Shown here piece by piece: positions 35,109-43,836 of a stretch of DNA of 56,085 nt (position 1 is the first letter of the stretch; each line of letters opens with the position of its first letter). The DNA comes from Bacteroidota bacterium (GTDB taxonomy: Bacteria; Bacteroidota; Bacteroidia; Chitinophagales; LD1), in assembly GCA_026391075.1 (NCBI GenBank), contig JAPLES010000082.1, forward strand, positions 1 to 56,085, read 5' to 3'. Both the position numbers and the translations under genes were made by a program. A model generated the notes under the pieces. That model saw only the letters and a program-made list of their open reading frames with translations. It did not search any database and was not told where the DNA came from.

Positions 35109-37543
35109 GAAAATTTTATGGTATAAGAAAGTGAAGGCAAAACAGGAAACAAACTCAACTGTTTGAACGTGGTGCTTCGAGTTCCATCTGCATTGGTTCT
35201 TACATCGCTGTAAACCGAGAACTGATTGAAGCGATTGTACACATTGTAAATACTGAAGTTAAACGCGTGTTCTAAATTTTTTACGCGCTTGCGATACGTG
35301 AACGAAATATCCAAGTGATGATAAGCAGGTAGGCGATAATTATTTTTGCCGGTGTAAACAGAAATATTTTCGGAGTAACCGTTTGCACCATAGCCTTGCG
35401 AAACCAAATAATCGTGATACCATACACTTGGGTATGATTGATAATTCTGCAATGGCAACGTATACATATTTCCGCTGCCATACACCCAGGCCGCGCCCAG
35501 CTCAAAATGTTTACCTAGCAAAACCACTACCTGCGCTGCAAAATTATGACGCCTGTCGTACTTGTAAGGAAACCAATTGCCTTGGTTGAGTTCCGAAAAT
35601 TTTCTTTCACTCCATGCAAGCGTATAAGCTATAGAACCTGTCACCCGTCCGCTGCTTCGCGCAACATAAAATTCAACACCATAGCTTTTTCCTTTACCGC
35701 CAGTAATGATTTGTTCTTCCCATGGTTTGTAAACCGAAGCCTTTGTAGCGCCTTCTTTATATTCAACAACATTATTGATAACTCTATAGAATGCATCTAT
35801 GCTCCATTCAAAATTCAAAGGCAGTTTCTGCATCATTCCACCCGAAAAATTCCAACCGCCTTCGGGTTTTGCATTAGCTGTGGCAGGCACCCAATAATCA
35901 TTTAAAATATTAGAAGATGCTGTGGCAAGCAAATGCAAATTTTGTGATAAGCCCGAAGCCGAAGCGCGCAAATAAAATTTTGCCGCAGGATTATAAACCA
36001 CATTCAAGCGCGGTAAAAAACTGACAAAAGTTTTTTGCTGCACGTTGTAGACGCGTAAATGAAATCCCCCATTAATCAACCAGTTTTCATTCGGATGATA
36101 TTCATCTTCGGCATACACAAATGCATCGAGCGATTTTACAGGAGAACTTTTTAATTCAAATTCGGTTTTGCCAAAGCTTGTGTTATCGTCACTTGATTTG
36201 CCTTTGCCGGTTTCAAAATTTACGCCTGTAATTCCCGCACCAAACAAAAAAGTTTGCAAGTCTGTTCCATACTCCACATCGCTGCGCCAAGTATAATCAT
36301 TGATATAAGTTATGTTGGTTGAATTAAACTGCGAATGCCATTCGCTTATTTGTCCGTTGAAATTTACTTTCTCATTATAATTGTCAGCGTCTTTACTTTC
36401 AATTTTATAACGACTGAACGAAAAATGATGGCTCATTTTCCAATGTTCGTTAACTTGGTAAACTAAAGCTGTTGAAGCCACATAATTTGCCCAGCGCACA
36501 TTTTGTTTGAACAAATTATCTACTGAATAATTTTCGCCTTTCGAATGACCTTCTTTTGTAAACGAATAGAAATCGTTGTTTGTAAAAAAGTTGAATTGCC
36601 ATTGCAGTTTATCGGAAAAATGATGCACTACTTTTGCGTTTACATCGCCAAAGTAGTAGTAGATATTTCCATCGTAACCCGCTGCTTTGTATTGCTTTTT
36701 TGAAATAGGCGAAGAATACAAACCCGCATAACAACCACGTAGCGAAAGCGAGAAAGTGGTCTTCTTCTTTTTTGTAAACGGACCTTCTAAATGAAAACGT
36801 GAAGTAACTAAGCCGAAAGAAAAAGTTCCCTTTACCTTATTCGTGTTGCCTTCCTCCATTTTAATATCCATAACGGAACAGAGCCTTCCGCCAAAGCGCG
36901 CGGGATACCGGTCTTTGTATAAATCAATACGTTCAATTGCATCGCCATTAAACACCGAAATAAAACCATACACATGCGAAGGATTGTAAACTGGCGCGCC
37001 ATCTACCAACATTAAATTTTGGTCGGGACTGCCACCGCGCACAAAAATTCCGCGTGAACCCTCGCCACCGCTTTGCACCCCAGGTTGCATTTGCACTGCG
37101 CGCATGGGGTCGTTCTCTCCCATAAAAGCCGGAAGCGAATTGAAATTCTCTTTGCGCAGCATGATGGTTCCGTTGGCTTCATGCAATGCGTTGAGCAATT
37201 GTTTTTTATCAACTATGGTTACCTCTTGTAACTCCAAATTTGTGCGCAACTGCATTTCAATACTGGTATCGCGCGAAATAAAAATACTGATGTGTGCTGA
37301 ATTAAAACCGATATAGGAAAATGAAACTTCGTTCCACCCTTCCTTTAAACTCAACTGAAATTTACCTAGTGAATCGGAAAAAGTTCCCATTGAAAACTGC
37401 GAAACATATACACTCGCATTCGACATTGGGCTTAAATCATCGGCCATAATTTTTCCGGAAAGCGTAAACTGCTTTTGGGCAAACAGAAAACTGCAGTTCA
37501 TAAAAAGGAAAAAAGAGAAAAATAATTTTCGGATGAAAACCAT
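35105..37543 (-). CDS. TonB-dependent outer-membrane receptor with CarboxypepD_reg domain
   Basis: An 812-residue receptor. A signal peptide (1-22) is followed by a CarboxypepD_reg-like domain (about 25-105, LSGKIMADDLSPMSNASVYVS), a plug domain (about 130-230, with MRAVQMQPGVQSGGEGSRGIFVRGG and LMLVDGAPVYNPSHVYG), and a 22-strand barrel to the terminal aromatic-rich end. It imports an unknown ligand by TonB energy. A SusD partner is absent; the DUF4249 lipoprotein is its likely partner. Confidence 0.94.
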   Translation of the reverse strand: MVFIRKLFFSFFLFMNCSFLFAQKQFTLSGKIMADDLSPMSNASVYVSQFSMGTFSDSLGKFQLSLKEGWNEVSFSYIGFNSAHISIFISRDTSIEMQLRTNLELQEVTIVDKKQLLNALHEANGTIMLRKENFNSLPAFMGENDPMRAVQMQPGVQSGGEGSRGIFVRGGSPDQNLMLVDGAPVYNPSHVYGFISVFNGDAIERIDLYKDRYPARFGGRLCSVMDIKMEEGNTNKVKGTFSFGLVTSRFHLEGPFTKKKKTTFSLSLRGCYAGLYSSPISKKQYKAAGYDGNIYYYFGDVNAKVVHHFSDKLQWQFNFFTNNDFYSFTKEGHSKGENYSVDNLFKQNVRWANYVASTALVYQVNEHWKMSHHFSFSRYKIESKDADNYNEKVNFNGQISEWHSQFNSTNITYINDYTWRSDVEYGTDLQTFLFGAGITGVNFETGKGKSSDDNTSFGKTEFELKSSPVKSLDAFVYAEDEYHPNENWLINGGFHLRVYNVQQKTFVSFLPRLNVVYNPAAKFYLRASASGLSQNLHLLATASSNILNDYWVPATANAKPEGGWNFSGGMMQKLPLNFEWSIDAFYRVINNVVEYKEGATKASVYKPWEEQIITGGKGKSYGVEFYVARSSGRVTGSIAYTLAWSERKFSELNQGNWFPYKYDRRHNFAAQVVVLLGKHFELGAAWVYGSGNMYTLPLQNYQSYPSVWYHDYLVSQGYGANGYSENISVYTGKNNYRLPAYHHLDISFTYRKRVKNLEHAFNFSIYNVYNRFNQFSVYSDVRTNADGTRSTTFKQLSLFPVLPSLSYTIKFS

Positions 37544-37574
37544 CTCTCAAACTAAACTAAAATTATGGGTACAT

Positions 37575-37592
37575 AAAAAAAGCTTGCGCTTT
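37575..37592 (-). terminator. Short rho-independent terminator
   Basis: On the minus strand AAAGC-GCAA-GCTTT is followed by a run of T, 39 bp after the HdrB-like stop. The stem is only five base pairs, so it is a weak candidate. Confidence 0.45.
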
Positions 37593-37630
37593 AAAAGCCA
37601 AAAAATAAGCGATGGGATATGACAAAATTT

Positions 37631-38431
37631 TTAGAAACTTATTTTCTCTAAACCTTGACCTGCAGCAAGCAACTCGGCAATGTCAAACACTTTTACCTCC
37701 TGTTGTTTATCTTTCGATTTTACTCCATCGGTCAACATGGTGTTGCAGAAAGGACAAGCCGCTGCAACAATACTTGCTTCTGTTTCGAATGCTTCTTCGG
37801 TACGAGCTATATTGATTCTCTTCTTGCCGGGCTCGTCTTCTTTAAACATTTGAGCACCTCCTGCCCCGCAACACAAACCTTTGGTGCGGCAGCTTTTCAT
37901 TTCCACTAATTCGGCATCCAGTTCTTCGAGCACTTTGCGCGGTGCTTCGTAAATTTCATTGGCTCTTCCCAAGTAACACGAGTCGTGATAAGTGATTTTC
38001 TTTCCTTTGAACGAAGCAGCATCCGTAATTTTTATTCTTCCATCATCTATCAAATGTTGCAGATAAGTAGAGTGGTGAATTACTTCATAGTTACCACCAA
38101 GCGAAGGGTATTCGTTTTTCAAAATATTGAAGCAGTGCGGACAAGTGGTTACAATTTTCTTGACTCCGTAATTGTTCATTACTTCAACATTCTGCAACGC
38201 CAGCATTTGAAAAACAAATTCGTTGCCTGCACGTTTTGCCGGGTCACCCGTGCAACTTTCTTCGGTGCCAAGCACAGCAAATTTTATATTGAGGTGGTTA
38301 AGGATTTTCACAAACGAGCGCGTTACTTTTTGCGCGCGCTGATCAAAACTTCCTGCACATCCCACCCAAAAAAGAACTTCGGGGGTTTCATTGTTAGAGG
38401 CGTATTCTGCGTAAGTCTTAACTTGTAACAT
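37631..38431 (-). CDS. HdrB-like (CCG-domain) Fe-S protein
   Basis: A 266-residue cytoplasmic protein with two CCG domains. The first has FWVGCAGSFD, EESCTGDPAKR and TTCPHCFN; the second has DSCYLGRAN, LCCGAGGAQ and AACPFCNTML. Such domains bind a non-cubane 4Fe-4S cluster in HdrB, or an ordinary one in GlcF-type proteins. The partner is the HdrC-like membrane protein at 38857. The pair probably passes electrons between a soluble donor and the quinone pool; this is inference. The start codon directly abuts the repeat that closes the inserted four-helix-bundle cassette. Confidence 0.9.
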   Translation of the reverse strand: MLQVKTYAEYASNNETPEVLFWVGCAGSFDQRAQKVTRSFVKILNHLNIKFAVLGTEESCTGDPAKRAGNEFVFQMLALQNVEVMNNYGVKKIVTTCPHCFNILKNEYPSLGGNYEVIHHSTYLQHLIDDGRIKITDAASFKGKKITYHDSCYLGRANEIYEAPRKVLEELDAELVEMKSCRTKGLCCGAGGAQMFKEDEPGKKRINIARTEEAFETEASIVAAACPFCNTMLTDGVKSKDKQQEVKVFDIAELLAAGQGLEKISF

Positions 38432-38436
38432 TTATT

Positions 38437-38453
38437 ATTGATTGTTGATTATT
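38437..38453 (+). repeat. Left arm of 17-bp inverted repeat around the four-helix-bundle gene
   Basis: ATTGATTGTTGATTATT, perfect inverse of 38828-38844. It overlaps the last codons of the four-helix-bundle gene, starting six bases from the hdrB-like ATG. Confidence 0.85.
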
Positions 38454-38814
38454 GATTATTCCTAGTTCGCGTTTGAATGGTTTTTCTAGAGGCAAGAAAA
38501 ATACTGACTAACTGTTGCGCTTCCTTTCTCAATTCACTAACCTGTTTTTGCTTTAATAATTTTTCATCTACTTCAAATTCAATCCAGAAATCTGATTCGT
38601 CAGCTTCTTCTATAACTATACTCAACTTGGCTGTGAAAGCAGCTTTTGAATGAGCCAAACATACTGCCCGATAATTTGCGGCTACTGATGTAGAACATCG
38701 AATCAATTGTCCTGAAATATGTCTCCCCAATTTATTTTCGGGTAGAGTGCCTGCCGCTTTGATACAACGGTGAGCAAACTGTTTTGTTCTTCGTTTTAGT
38801 TCATTGCTATCCAT
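38449..38814 (-). CDS. Four-helix-bundle protein (S23/IVP family)
   Basis: A 121-residue protein of the four-helix-bundle family known from intervening sequences of bacterial 23S rRNA genes, and related to the accessory Avd protein of diversity-generating retroelements. Signs are the amphipathic helices, FAHRCIKAAGTLP, GRHISGQLIRCSTSVAANYRAVCLAHSK (the SGQLxRxxTSVxANYxEA-type core), and IVIEEADESDFWIE. It breaks the hdrC-hdrB gene pair and is bracketed by an inverted repeat. The last three residues (NNQ) are encoded by the left repeat. Function is not known; nucleic-acid binding is suspected. Confidence 0.88.
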   Translation of the reverse strand: MDSNELKRRTKQFAHRCIKAAGTLPENKLGRHISGQLIRCSTSVAANYRAVCLAHSKAAFTAKLSIVIEEADESDFWIEFEVDEKLLKQKQVSELRKEAQQLVSIFLASRKTIQTRTRNNQ

Positions 38815-38827
38815 TCTCCCGCATTTT

Positions 38828-38844
38828 AATAATCAACAATCAAT
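38828..38844 (-). repeat. Right arm of 17-bp inverted repeat around the four-helix-bundle gene
   Basis: AATAATCAACAATCAAT, perfect inverse of 38437-38453. It lies between the four-helix-bundle start (38814) and the stop of the hdrC-like gene (38857). Confidence 0.85.
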
Positions 38845-38856
38845 TATCAATCACTT

Positions 38857-40179
38857 TCACTCCTTCGCCCAATTCAATCTGTCCTGCTGACTAAACTGCC
38901 AAGGCGCACCATTGTTTTCCATGGCGGTAAACATTCCGTTCCACTCAGCCGGAGCGTTTGATTCTTCCATTATTAAGTTTCTGCGCAGTTGCACAATAAT
39001 GTCGAGCGGAGAAATCATTACCGGACATTCTTCCACACAGGCATTGCAGGTGGTGCATGCACGCAATTCTTCTACACTGATGTAATTGTTCTCAATCAAA
39101 CTCTTGCCATCATCTTTCCAAACGCCATTGTTTTCAGCCACAATACTTCCTACTTGTTCCAAGCGGTCGCGGGTGTCCATCATTATTTTTCGTGGAGAAA
39201 GAAGTTTGCCGGTTTGATTGGCCGGGCAAGCTGAAGTGCACCTTCCGCATTCGGTGCAGGTATAAGCATCCAACAAGTTTTTCCAACTCAAATCAAAAAC
39301 ATCTTTAGCTCCAAATTTTACCGGGGCAGCATTTGCATCAACAGGTGGTGGAGTAGCACTTGGATCCATCATCAACTTAATCTCCTTTGTTATTTCGGGC
39401 ATGTTGCTGATGTAGCCTTTCGGATTTAACCGAGCAAAATAAACATTGAAGAACGCGAGAATTATGTGCAGGTGTTTTGAATACGGCAGGTAAACAAGAA
39501 GTGCCAACACACCTACCATGTGACCCCACCAACCTAGACGTTCAACATAATGCAACGCGGTATAATCCCATCCGGAAAATAAATGCATGAGCATTCCACT
39601 CACTGCAAATCCATATTCACCGTGGTGCATAGCCATATCAGCTGTGTTCATACTGAAAATGCAGATGAGCAAATAAATTTCGGAAAGAAGAATGGTGGCC
39701 GCATCCTGAACCGGAAAACCTTTTAACTCAGGTTTGTTGAGGCGTGGCACTTTGATTAAAAATCTACGGCAAAGAAAAGCAACGGTGGCAATGAAAACGA
39801 AAATGGAAACTATTTCAATAAACGAAATAGTGGACACGTAAATGAAACGAAGTGCAGCAATATTTTCTACCGCATGAAAAATAATGCGGTGTGTACCAAG
39901 CACGCCATCGATAAAAATTTCAATCAATTCAATTTGTGTAACAATGAAACCGAAGTAAATAAAGAAGTGCAGTACAGCCGGAGTCATGTTCTTGAACATT
40001 TTCTTTTGTCCAAAGGCAACAAGCAGAACATTCTTGATACGCTCCGATTGATGATCGCTCAGATCTTCTTTTTTGCCGAGCATAATGTTTTTGTAAACTC
40101 TTCGATAACCCCGGTAAGCATAGAAAGCTGCCATGGTGGTGAAAGAGATAAAGAGAAAAATTTGAAAGTATGTTATCAT
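38857..40179 (-). CDS. HdrC/GlpC-like membrane Fe-S protein
   Basis: A 440-residue protein. Five to six membrane helices in residues 1-265 resemble a NarI-like quinone-interacting membrane domain. Two 4Fe-4S motifs follow: CTECGRCTSACP (308-319) and CTTCNACVEECP (375-386). It probably transfers electrons between the quinone pool and the HdrB-like protein. The start at 40179 (MITYFQIFLF) is used; an in-frame ATG at 40233 would add 18 non-hydrophobic residues over the promoter. The electron donor is not in the window; the acyl-CoA dehydrogenase at 53086 is not linked. Confidence 0.88.
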   Translation of the reverse strand: MITYFQIFLFISFTTMAAFYAYRGYRRVYKNIMLGKKEDLSDHQSERIKNVLLVAFGQKKMFKNMTPAVLHFFIYFGFIVTQIELIEIFIDGVLGTHRIIFHAVENIAALRFIYVSTISFIEIVSIFVFIATVAFLCRRFLIKVPRLNKPELKGFPVQDAATILLSEIYLLICIFSMNTADMAMHHGEYGFAVSGMLMHLFSGWDYTALHYVERLGWWGHMVGVLALLVYLPYSKHLHIILAFFNVYFARLNPKGYISNMPEITKEIKLMMDPSATPPPVDANAAPVKFGAKDVFDLSWKNLLDAYTCTECGRCTSACPANQTGKLLSPRKIMMDTRDRLEQVGSIVAENNGVWKDDGKSLIENNYISVEELRACTTCNACVEECPVMISPLDIIVQLRRNLIMEESNAPAEWNGMFTAMENNGAPWQFSQQDRLNWAKE

Positions 40180-40197
40180 AAAATTTTGTGAGCGGTA

Positions 40198-40205
40198 CGA
40201 AAATA
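40198..40205 (-). promoter_or_regulatory. -7 element TATTTTCG before the HdrC-like gene
   Basis: Minus-strand TATTTTCG (one change from TAnnTTTG) lies 18 bp before the ATG at 40179. No good -33 box is seen. Confidence 0.4.
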
Positions 40206-40296
40206 GAAAAGCCGTTGGAAGTTTTGAATACAAGCAACACCTAGCTCAAAAAAAACAAAAACCATTTTGAATAAAATATCTGTGCCATCAAACAAA

Positions 40297-40328
40297 AAAA
40301 GTCCTGCGCATTGCTGCACAGGACTTTT
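40297..40328 (-). terminator. Rho-independent terminator of the seven-repeat T9SS gene
   Basis: A 10-bp stem (40297-40306 with 40319-40328, AAAAGTCCTG/CAGGACTTTT) followed on the minus strand by T residues, 49 bp after the stop. Confidence 0.85.
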
Positions 40329-40376
40329 GTATTTCTATTCGAATCCTTTCCTTTCGGAAGGGAGGACGATTTGTTT

Positions 40377-41984
40377 TTACATCTTCACCAATCTTTTCTT
40401 CATATTGATATTGCCGGCTATTATTTCAGCTACATAAACACCATTTGGCATTTGGCTCATATCTATAGTTTTGTTTTGCACTTGGTTGATTTCGCTTACT
40501 AAACTTCCGTTAGCGTTGTAAATATTTACGCGGTCAATAGTTGAACCATTGGCTTCAATAAATAATTTATTTGAAGTTGGATTTGGATAAACATCCATTG
40601 CTATGCTATGGTTTGTTTCTTCAACTCCTGCAACAGTAGCTGCATCTAATTTCACCATCCAGTAATCAGAACTTCCGGCCGCTCCGTGGTGATTTGTTAC
40701 ATCGCCATCAAGCGAATAACTTCTTCCGGCTAGGGCATATCCTCCATCAGCAGTTTTTACAATAGCGTTACCCAAATCATGGCTACTTCCGCCAAAGGTT
40801 TTTGAATAATCTAAAGCACCATGCTGACGCAACTTAACTACCAAGAAATCATATAGACCATGGTTACCTGTTACATCACCATCGTTAGAGTTAGAGTAAC
40901 CTGCAATCATATAGCCACCATCTGCGCATTGAACAATAGATGAAGACTCATCGCCACCGCTGCCGCCTATAGATTTTTGCCATTCAAGAATTCCTGTGCG
41001 GTCCATTTTTACTGCCCAAAAATCGCGCTGACCGTGGTTTACAGTTACATCGCCATCAATAGAACTTGACTGACCTGTCATAGCATATCCACCATCGGTT
41101 GTTTGAATAATACAAGCTGCATTGTCGTAGTTGCTTCCACCAAATGTTTTTTCAAATTCCATTACCCCAACATCGCTTAGTTTTACTACCCAAGCATCTA
41201 CATTCCAAGTTATACCATGATGACTACTTACATCACCATCGGTAGAAGAAGTAGTTCCTGCAATGATGTATCCACCATCTGTAGATTGGGCAATTGAATA
41301 GCCTTCGTCAATATCGCTACCGCCCAAAGATTTTTGCCAATCAATTAAACCGTTGCTGTTTAATTTTACCATCCAACAATCGTTTTCGCCATGAGCTGCA
41401 GTAATGTCGCCATCACTAGAGCGCGAAAGACCTACAACAGCATATCCTCCATCGTTGGTTTGAATAATAGAGTAAGCCTGGTCAACACCCGATCCGCCTA
41501 AAGAACGTTGCCATTCTAAAGTTCCCGTGCTGCTTAATTTTACAATCCAATAATCGCTTTCGCCATTATTACCGGTTACATCACCGGTTTGCGAATCTGA
41601 ATTACCGGCAAGTATATAACCACCATCGGCAGTTTGCACGATAGCGTAAGCCAAATCGTTGCCTTCACCGCCAAGTGACTTTTGCCACTCCAGGTCGCCA
41701 GCACTATTACGCTTGGTTACCCAGTAGTCGCTTCCACCGTGGTTGCCGGTTACTTCGCCACTGGTTTCATCGCTGCTGCCTACAAGAGCATAGCCACCAT
41801 CGGTAGTTTGAATCATTGAATACGCATCATCGCTACCATTTCCACCCATAGCTTTTTGCCATTGTGTTGCAGGTACTTGCGCTGTTGCGGCAACTGTAGT
41901 TGCACAAGCCACTATAAAAGGTAGCAGTTTTTTGCTGAAGCCTTTTTCTGTTGCTTTGAAAAATTGTTTAAAATTCGTTTTCAT
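40377..41984 (-). CDS. T9SS-sorted protein with seven tandem GGYxxxG repeats
   Basis: A 535-residue secreted protein. The signal peptide is longer than usual (about residues 1-37, FVACATTVAATAQ). Seven repeats of about 57-62 residues follow (roughly 40-455), each of the form WQKSLGG, AYSIIQTxDGGYxxxG, DGDVTxNHG, SDYWVVKL. They suggest a beta-propeller of up to seven blades. A type A T9SS sorting domain ends the protein (MDVYPNPTSNKLF to KRLVKM). The start at 41984 is preferred to an in-frame ATG at 42122 that would precede the signal peptide by 46 polar residues. Surface role unknown. Confidence 0.9.
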   Translation of the reverse strand: MKTNFKQFFKATEKGFSKKLLPFIVACATTVAATAQVPATQWQKAMGGNGSDDAYSMIQTTDGGYALVGSSDETSGEVTGNHGGSDYWVTKRNSAGDLEWQKSLGGEGNDLAYAIVQTADGGYILAGNSDSQTGDVTGNNGESDYWIVKLSSTGTLEWQRSLGGSGVDQAYSIIQTNDGGYAVVGLSRSSDGDITAAHGENDCWMVKLNSNGLIDWQKSLGGSDIDEGYSIAQSTDGGYIIAGTTSSTDGDVSSHHGITWNVDAWVVKLSDVGVMEFEKTFGGSNYDNAACIIQTTDGGYAMTGQSSSIDGDVTVNHGQRDFWAVKMDRTGILEWQKSIGGSGGDESSSIVQCADGGYMIAGYSNSNDGDVTGNHGLYDFLVVKLRQHGALDYSKTFGGSSHDLGNAIVKTADGGYALAGRSYSLDGDVTNHHGAAGSSDYWMVKLDAATVAGVEETNHSIAMDVYPNPTSNKLFIEANGSTIDRVNIYNANGSLVSEINQVQNKTIDMSQMPNGVYVAEIIAGNINMKKRLVKM

Positions 41985-42284
41985 GATGTTTGTTTTTTGT
42001 TTACCTACTCGTGTTCCAGCTTTTCGGTTTCCGCTGTTTGTGCTTCTTATTCTGTTTTTTGCCGTTTCAAGTTTCGTTTCAACCTGCCTATTGAACAGGT
42101 AATAACTTGTTAGATAAAACACAATGCGTGTATTTTAAGAGAAGTGGTGCATTATGTAGTCGAAAACTTAAGAATTGAACAGGATAAGGAATCGCAATTG
42201 CACGATATAAGGTTCACGCACTAACAGAAGTTAGGACTCGTTACGAGCGGTTGTAAAAGCTAAACCGAAATTTTATAGACAGAT
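41985..42284. other. Intergenic region with palindromes, 300 bp
   Basis: No gene fits. It holds a perfect 11-base palindrome CTCGTTACGAG (42237-42247), a CGGTT/AACCG pair just after it (near 42248-42267), and an ACCTG/CAGGT hairpin near 42080-42100. Their roles are unclear; the last might affect expression of the T9SS gene that starts at 41984. Confidence 0.5.
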
Positions 42285-43451
42285 CTATTCGCTTAAAACC
42301 TTCACCTTCTTAGCCAAATCAATGGCCTTTTGTTTTAGGGTGTTTACATCGCTTCCAACTTCGTCATAAGTAAGAACAACGGCCATTCTTCGGTAAGGTC
42401 GGGTAGTAGGTTTTCCAAAAATGCGAATATCCGTTCGAGGGTCTTTGATAGCTTCTTCTATACCTATATAGGTCGGATTTTTTCCTTCCTTATCGGCAAG
42501 TATTACTGCGCTTGCACCTGCTTTAAGCAAAACAATTTCGGGAATAGGAAGACCAAGAACTGCACGCGCATGCAATTCAAACTCTGAAAGATTTTGTGTT
42601 CCCGCCAGCGTAACCATACCTGTATCGTGCGGTCGAGGCGAAAGCTCACTGAAATAAACGCCATCATCGGCTAAGAAAAATTCAACGCCCCATATTCCCG
42701 CACCCGTTAAAGAACGAGTAACCTGCGCGGCAATTTGCTTCGCCTCCTGCAAATGCACATGGCTCATAACACAAGGTTGCCAACTTTCCTGATAATCGCC
42801 ACGCTCTTGTCTGTGACCTATTGGTGGACAAAAAAGAGTTTCACCCTTCTTCTGCGTTACCGTAAGCAAAGTAATTTCGGTATGAAACTTTACGAATGCT
42901 TCTACAATTACTTCGGCAATATCACCGCGCTTTCCGCTTTGTGAATAGTTCCATGCTTTTTCAATTTCATCTTCGGTTTTAATAGTTGATTGTCCTTTGC
43001 CGCTCGAACTCATTAATGGTTTCACTACACATGGTATGCCCACTTCTTTCACCGCGGTTTTCAATTCGTTAAGTGTAGTGGCATAACGATAGTTGGCAGT
43101 TTTTAATCCCAGTTCTTTTGCTGCTAAATCGCGAATGGCTTTGCGGTTCATAGTAAAATTTGCCGCGCGGGCAGAAGGCACTACCTGGATTCCGTTTTTC
43201 TCGTAATCATAAAAACGTTCGGTGCGAATGGCTTCAATTTCAGGGACAATAATATCGGGTTGGTGTTTGGCAACGATGGCATCGAGTGCATTTCCATCAA
43301 GCATGTTGATGACTTCACGTTCATCGGCCACTTGTTGAGCCGGAGCATCATTATAAGAGTCAACAGCAATTACATATTGCCCCAATCGCTTAGCGGCAAT
43401 TACAAATTCCTTTCCCAGTTCTCCGCTGCCCAGCAGCATAATTTTTTTCAT
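42285..43451 (-). CDS. purT: Formate-dependent GAR transformylase PurT
   Basis: A 388-residue ATP-grasp enzyme that makes formyl-glycinamide ribonucleotide from formate, ATP and GAR in purine synthesis. Motifs are [10 protein letters not shown] (start), [39 protein letters not shown] (ATP-grasp), [11 protein letters not shown] and [14 protein letters not shown], all typical of PurT and not PurK. The length is right. It is monocistronic and diverges from the DUF3276 gene at 43513 by 61 bp. No other purine gene is near. Confidence 0.95.
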   Translation of the reverse strand: MKKIMLLGSGELGKEFVIAAKRLGQYVIAVDSYNDAPAQQVADEREVINMLDGNALDAIVAKHQPDIIVPEIEAIRTERFYDYEKNGIQVVPSARAANFTMNRKAIRDLAAKELGLKTANYRYATTLNELKTAVKEVGIPCVVKPLMSSSGKGQSTIKTEDEIEKAWNYSQSGKRGDIAEVIVEAFVKFHTEITLLTVTQKKGETLFCPPIGHRQERGDYQESWQPCVMSHVHLQEAKQIAAQVTRSLTGAGIWGVEFFLADDGVYFSELSPRPHDTGMVTLAGTQNLSEFELHARAVLGLPIPEIVLLKAGASAVILADKEGKNPTYIGIEEAIKDPRTDIRIFGKPTTRPYRRMAVVLTYDEVGSDVNTLKQKAIDLAKKVKVLSE

Positions 43452-43512
43452 GTTCTGAATTTATAAGCTTGAATAAAAAATTATTACTTCGTGCTGCAAA
43501 ATAAAAAAGCAC

Positions 43513-43836
43513 ATGCAAGACGACAAAGTGTTGTTTACCGAAAAAGTTCCCGCAGGAAAAAGAACCTACTTTTTAGATGTAGTAGAAAACTTCAAAGGTC
43601 ACAAGTATTTAAAATTTACCGAAAGCCGCGCTAATGACGGACAATACATTCGTCAGAGCTTGCGAATTTTTCAAGAAGACTTTGACAAAATTTTTAATGC
43701 ACTCGATAGTGTGAAAGGATATTTGGATGCAAATCATGTTCCGGTAGAGCCTCCTGTTAGAGAAGAAAAGCGAGAAGAGAGAACCGAAAAACCAGAAGAG
43801 AAAAAAGATGAAGATTACGGAGATCTTAGTTTTTAG
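43513..43836 (+). CDS. DUF3276 (PUR-alpha-like) protein, second copy
   Basis: A 107-residue PUR-domain protein paralogous to the one at 6030-6470. Shared parts are AGKRTYFLDVV, KYLKFTESR and FQEDFDKIFNALDSVKGYL. The C-terminus is an acidic/basic Glu-Lys-Arg tail of about 30 residues (REEKREERTEKPEEKKDEDYGDLSF) and differs from the Asn/Thr-rich tail of the first copy. Nucleic-acid binding is inferred from the family. Its last 11 bases overlap the end of the convergent gene at 43826. Confidence 0.85.
   Translation: MQDDKVLFTEKVPAGKRTYFLDVVENFKGHKYLKFTESRANDGQYIRQSLRIFQEDFDKIFNALDSVKGYLDANHVPVEPPVREEKREERTEKPEEKKDEDYGDLSF

Noticed and set aside
37985-38428. 147-codon open frame on the plus strand
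   Set aside because: Antisense to the HdrB-like gene, whose Cys motifs are intact.
38449-38814. Diversity-generating retroelement accessory gene
   Set aside because: No reverse transcriptase, template repeat or variable-repeat target is nearby; only the shared four-helix fold supports it.
40500-41880. Regularly spaced repeats that might be a CRISPR array
   Set aside because: The units are 170-190 bp, diverged, and encode a clear in-frame protein repeat.
41985-42122. 46-residue extension before the signal peptide of the seven-repeat protein
   Set aside because: A signal peptide must be near the N-terminus; the extension is polar and repeat-like.
42160-42284. GGTTCACGC-containing palindromic region as a tRNA remnant
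   Set aside because: Only isolated short stems are present and they do not assemble into a cloverleaf.
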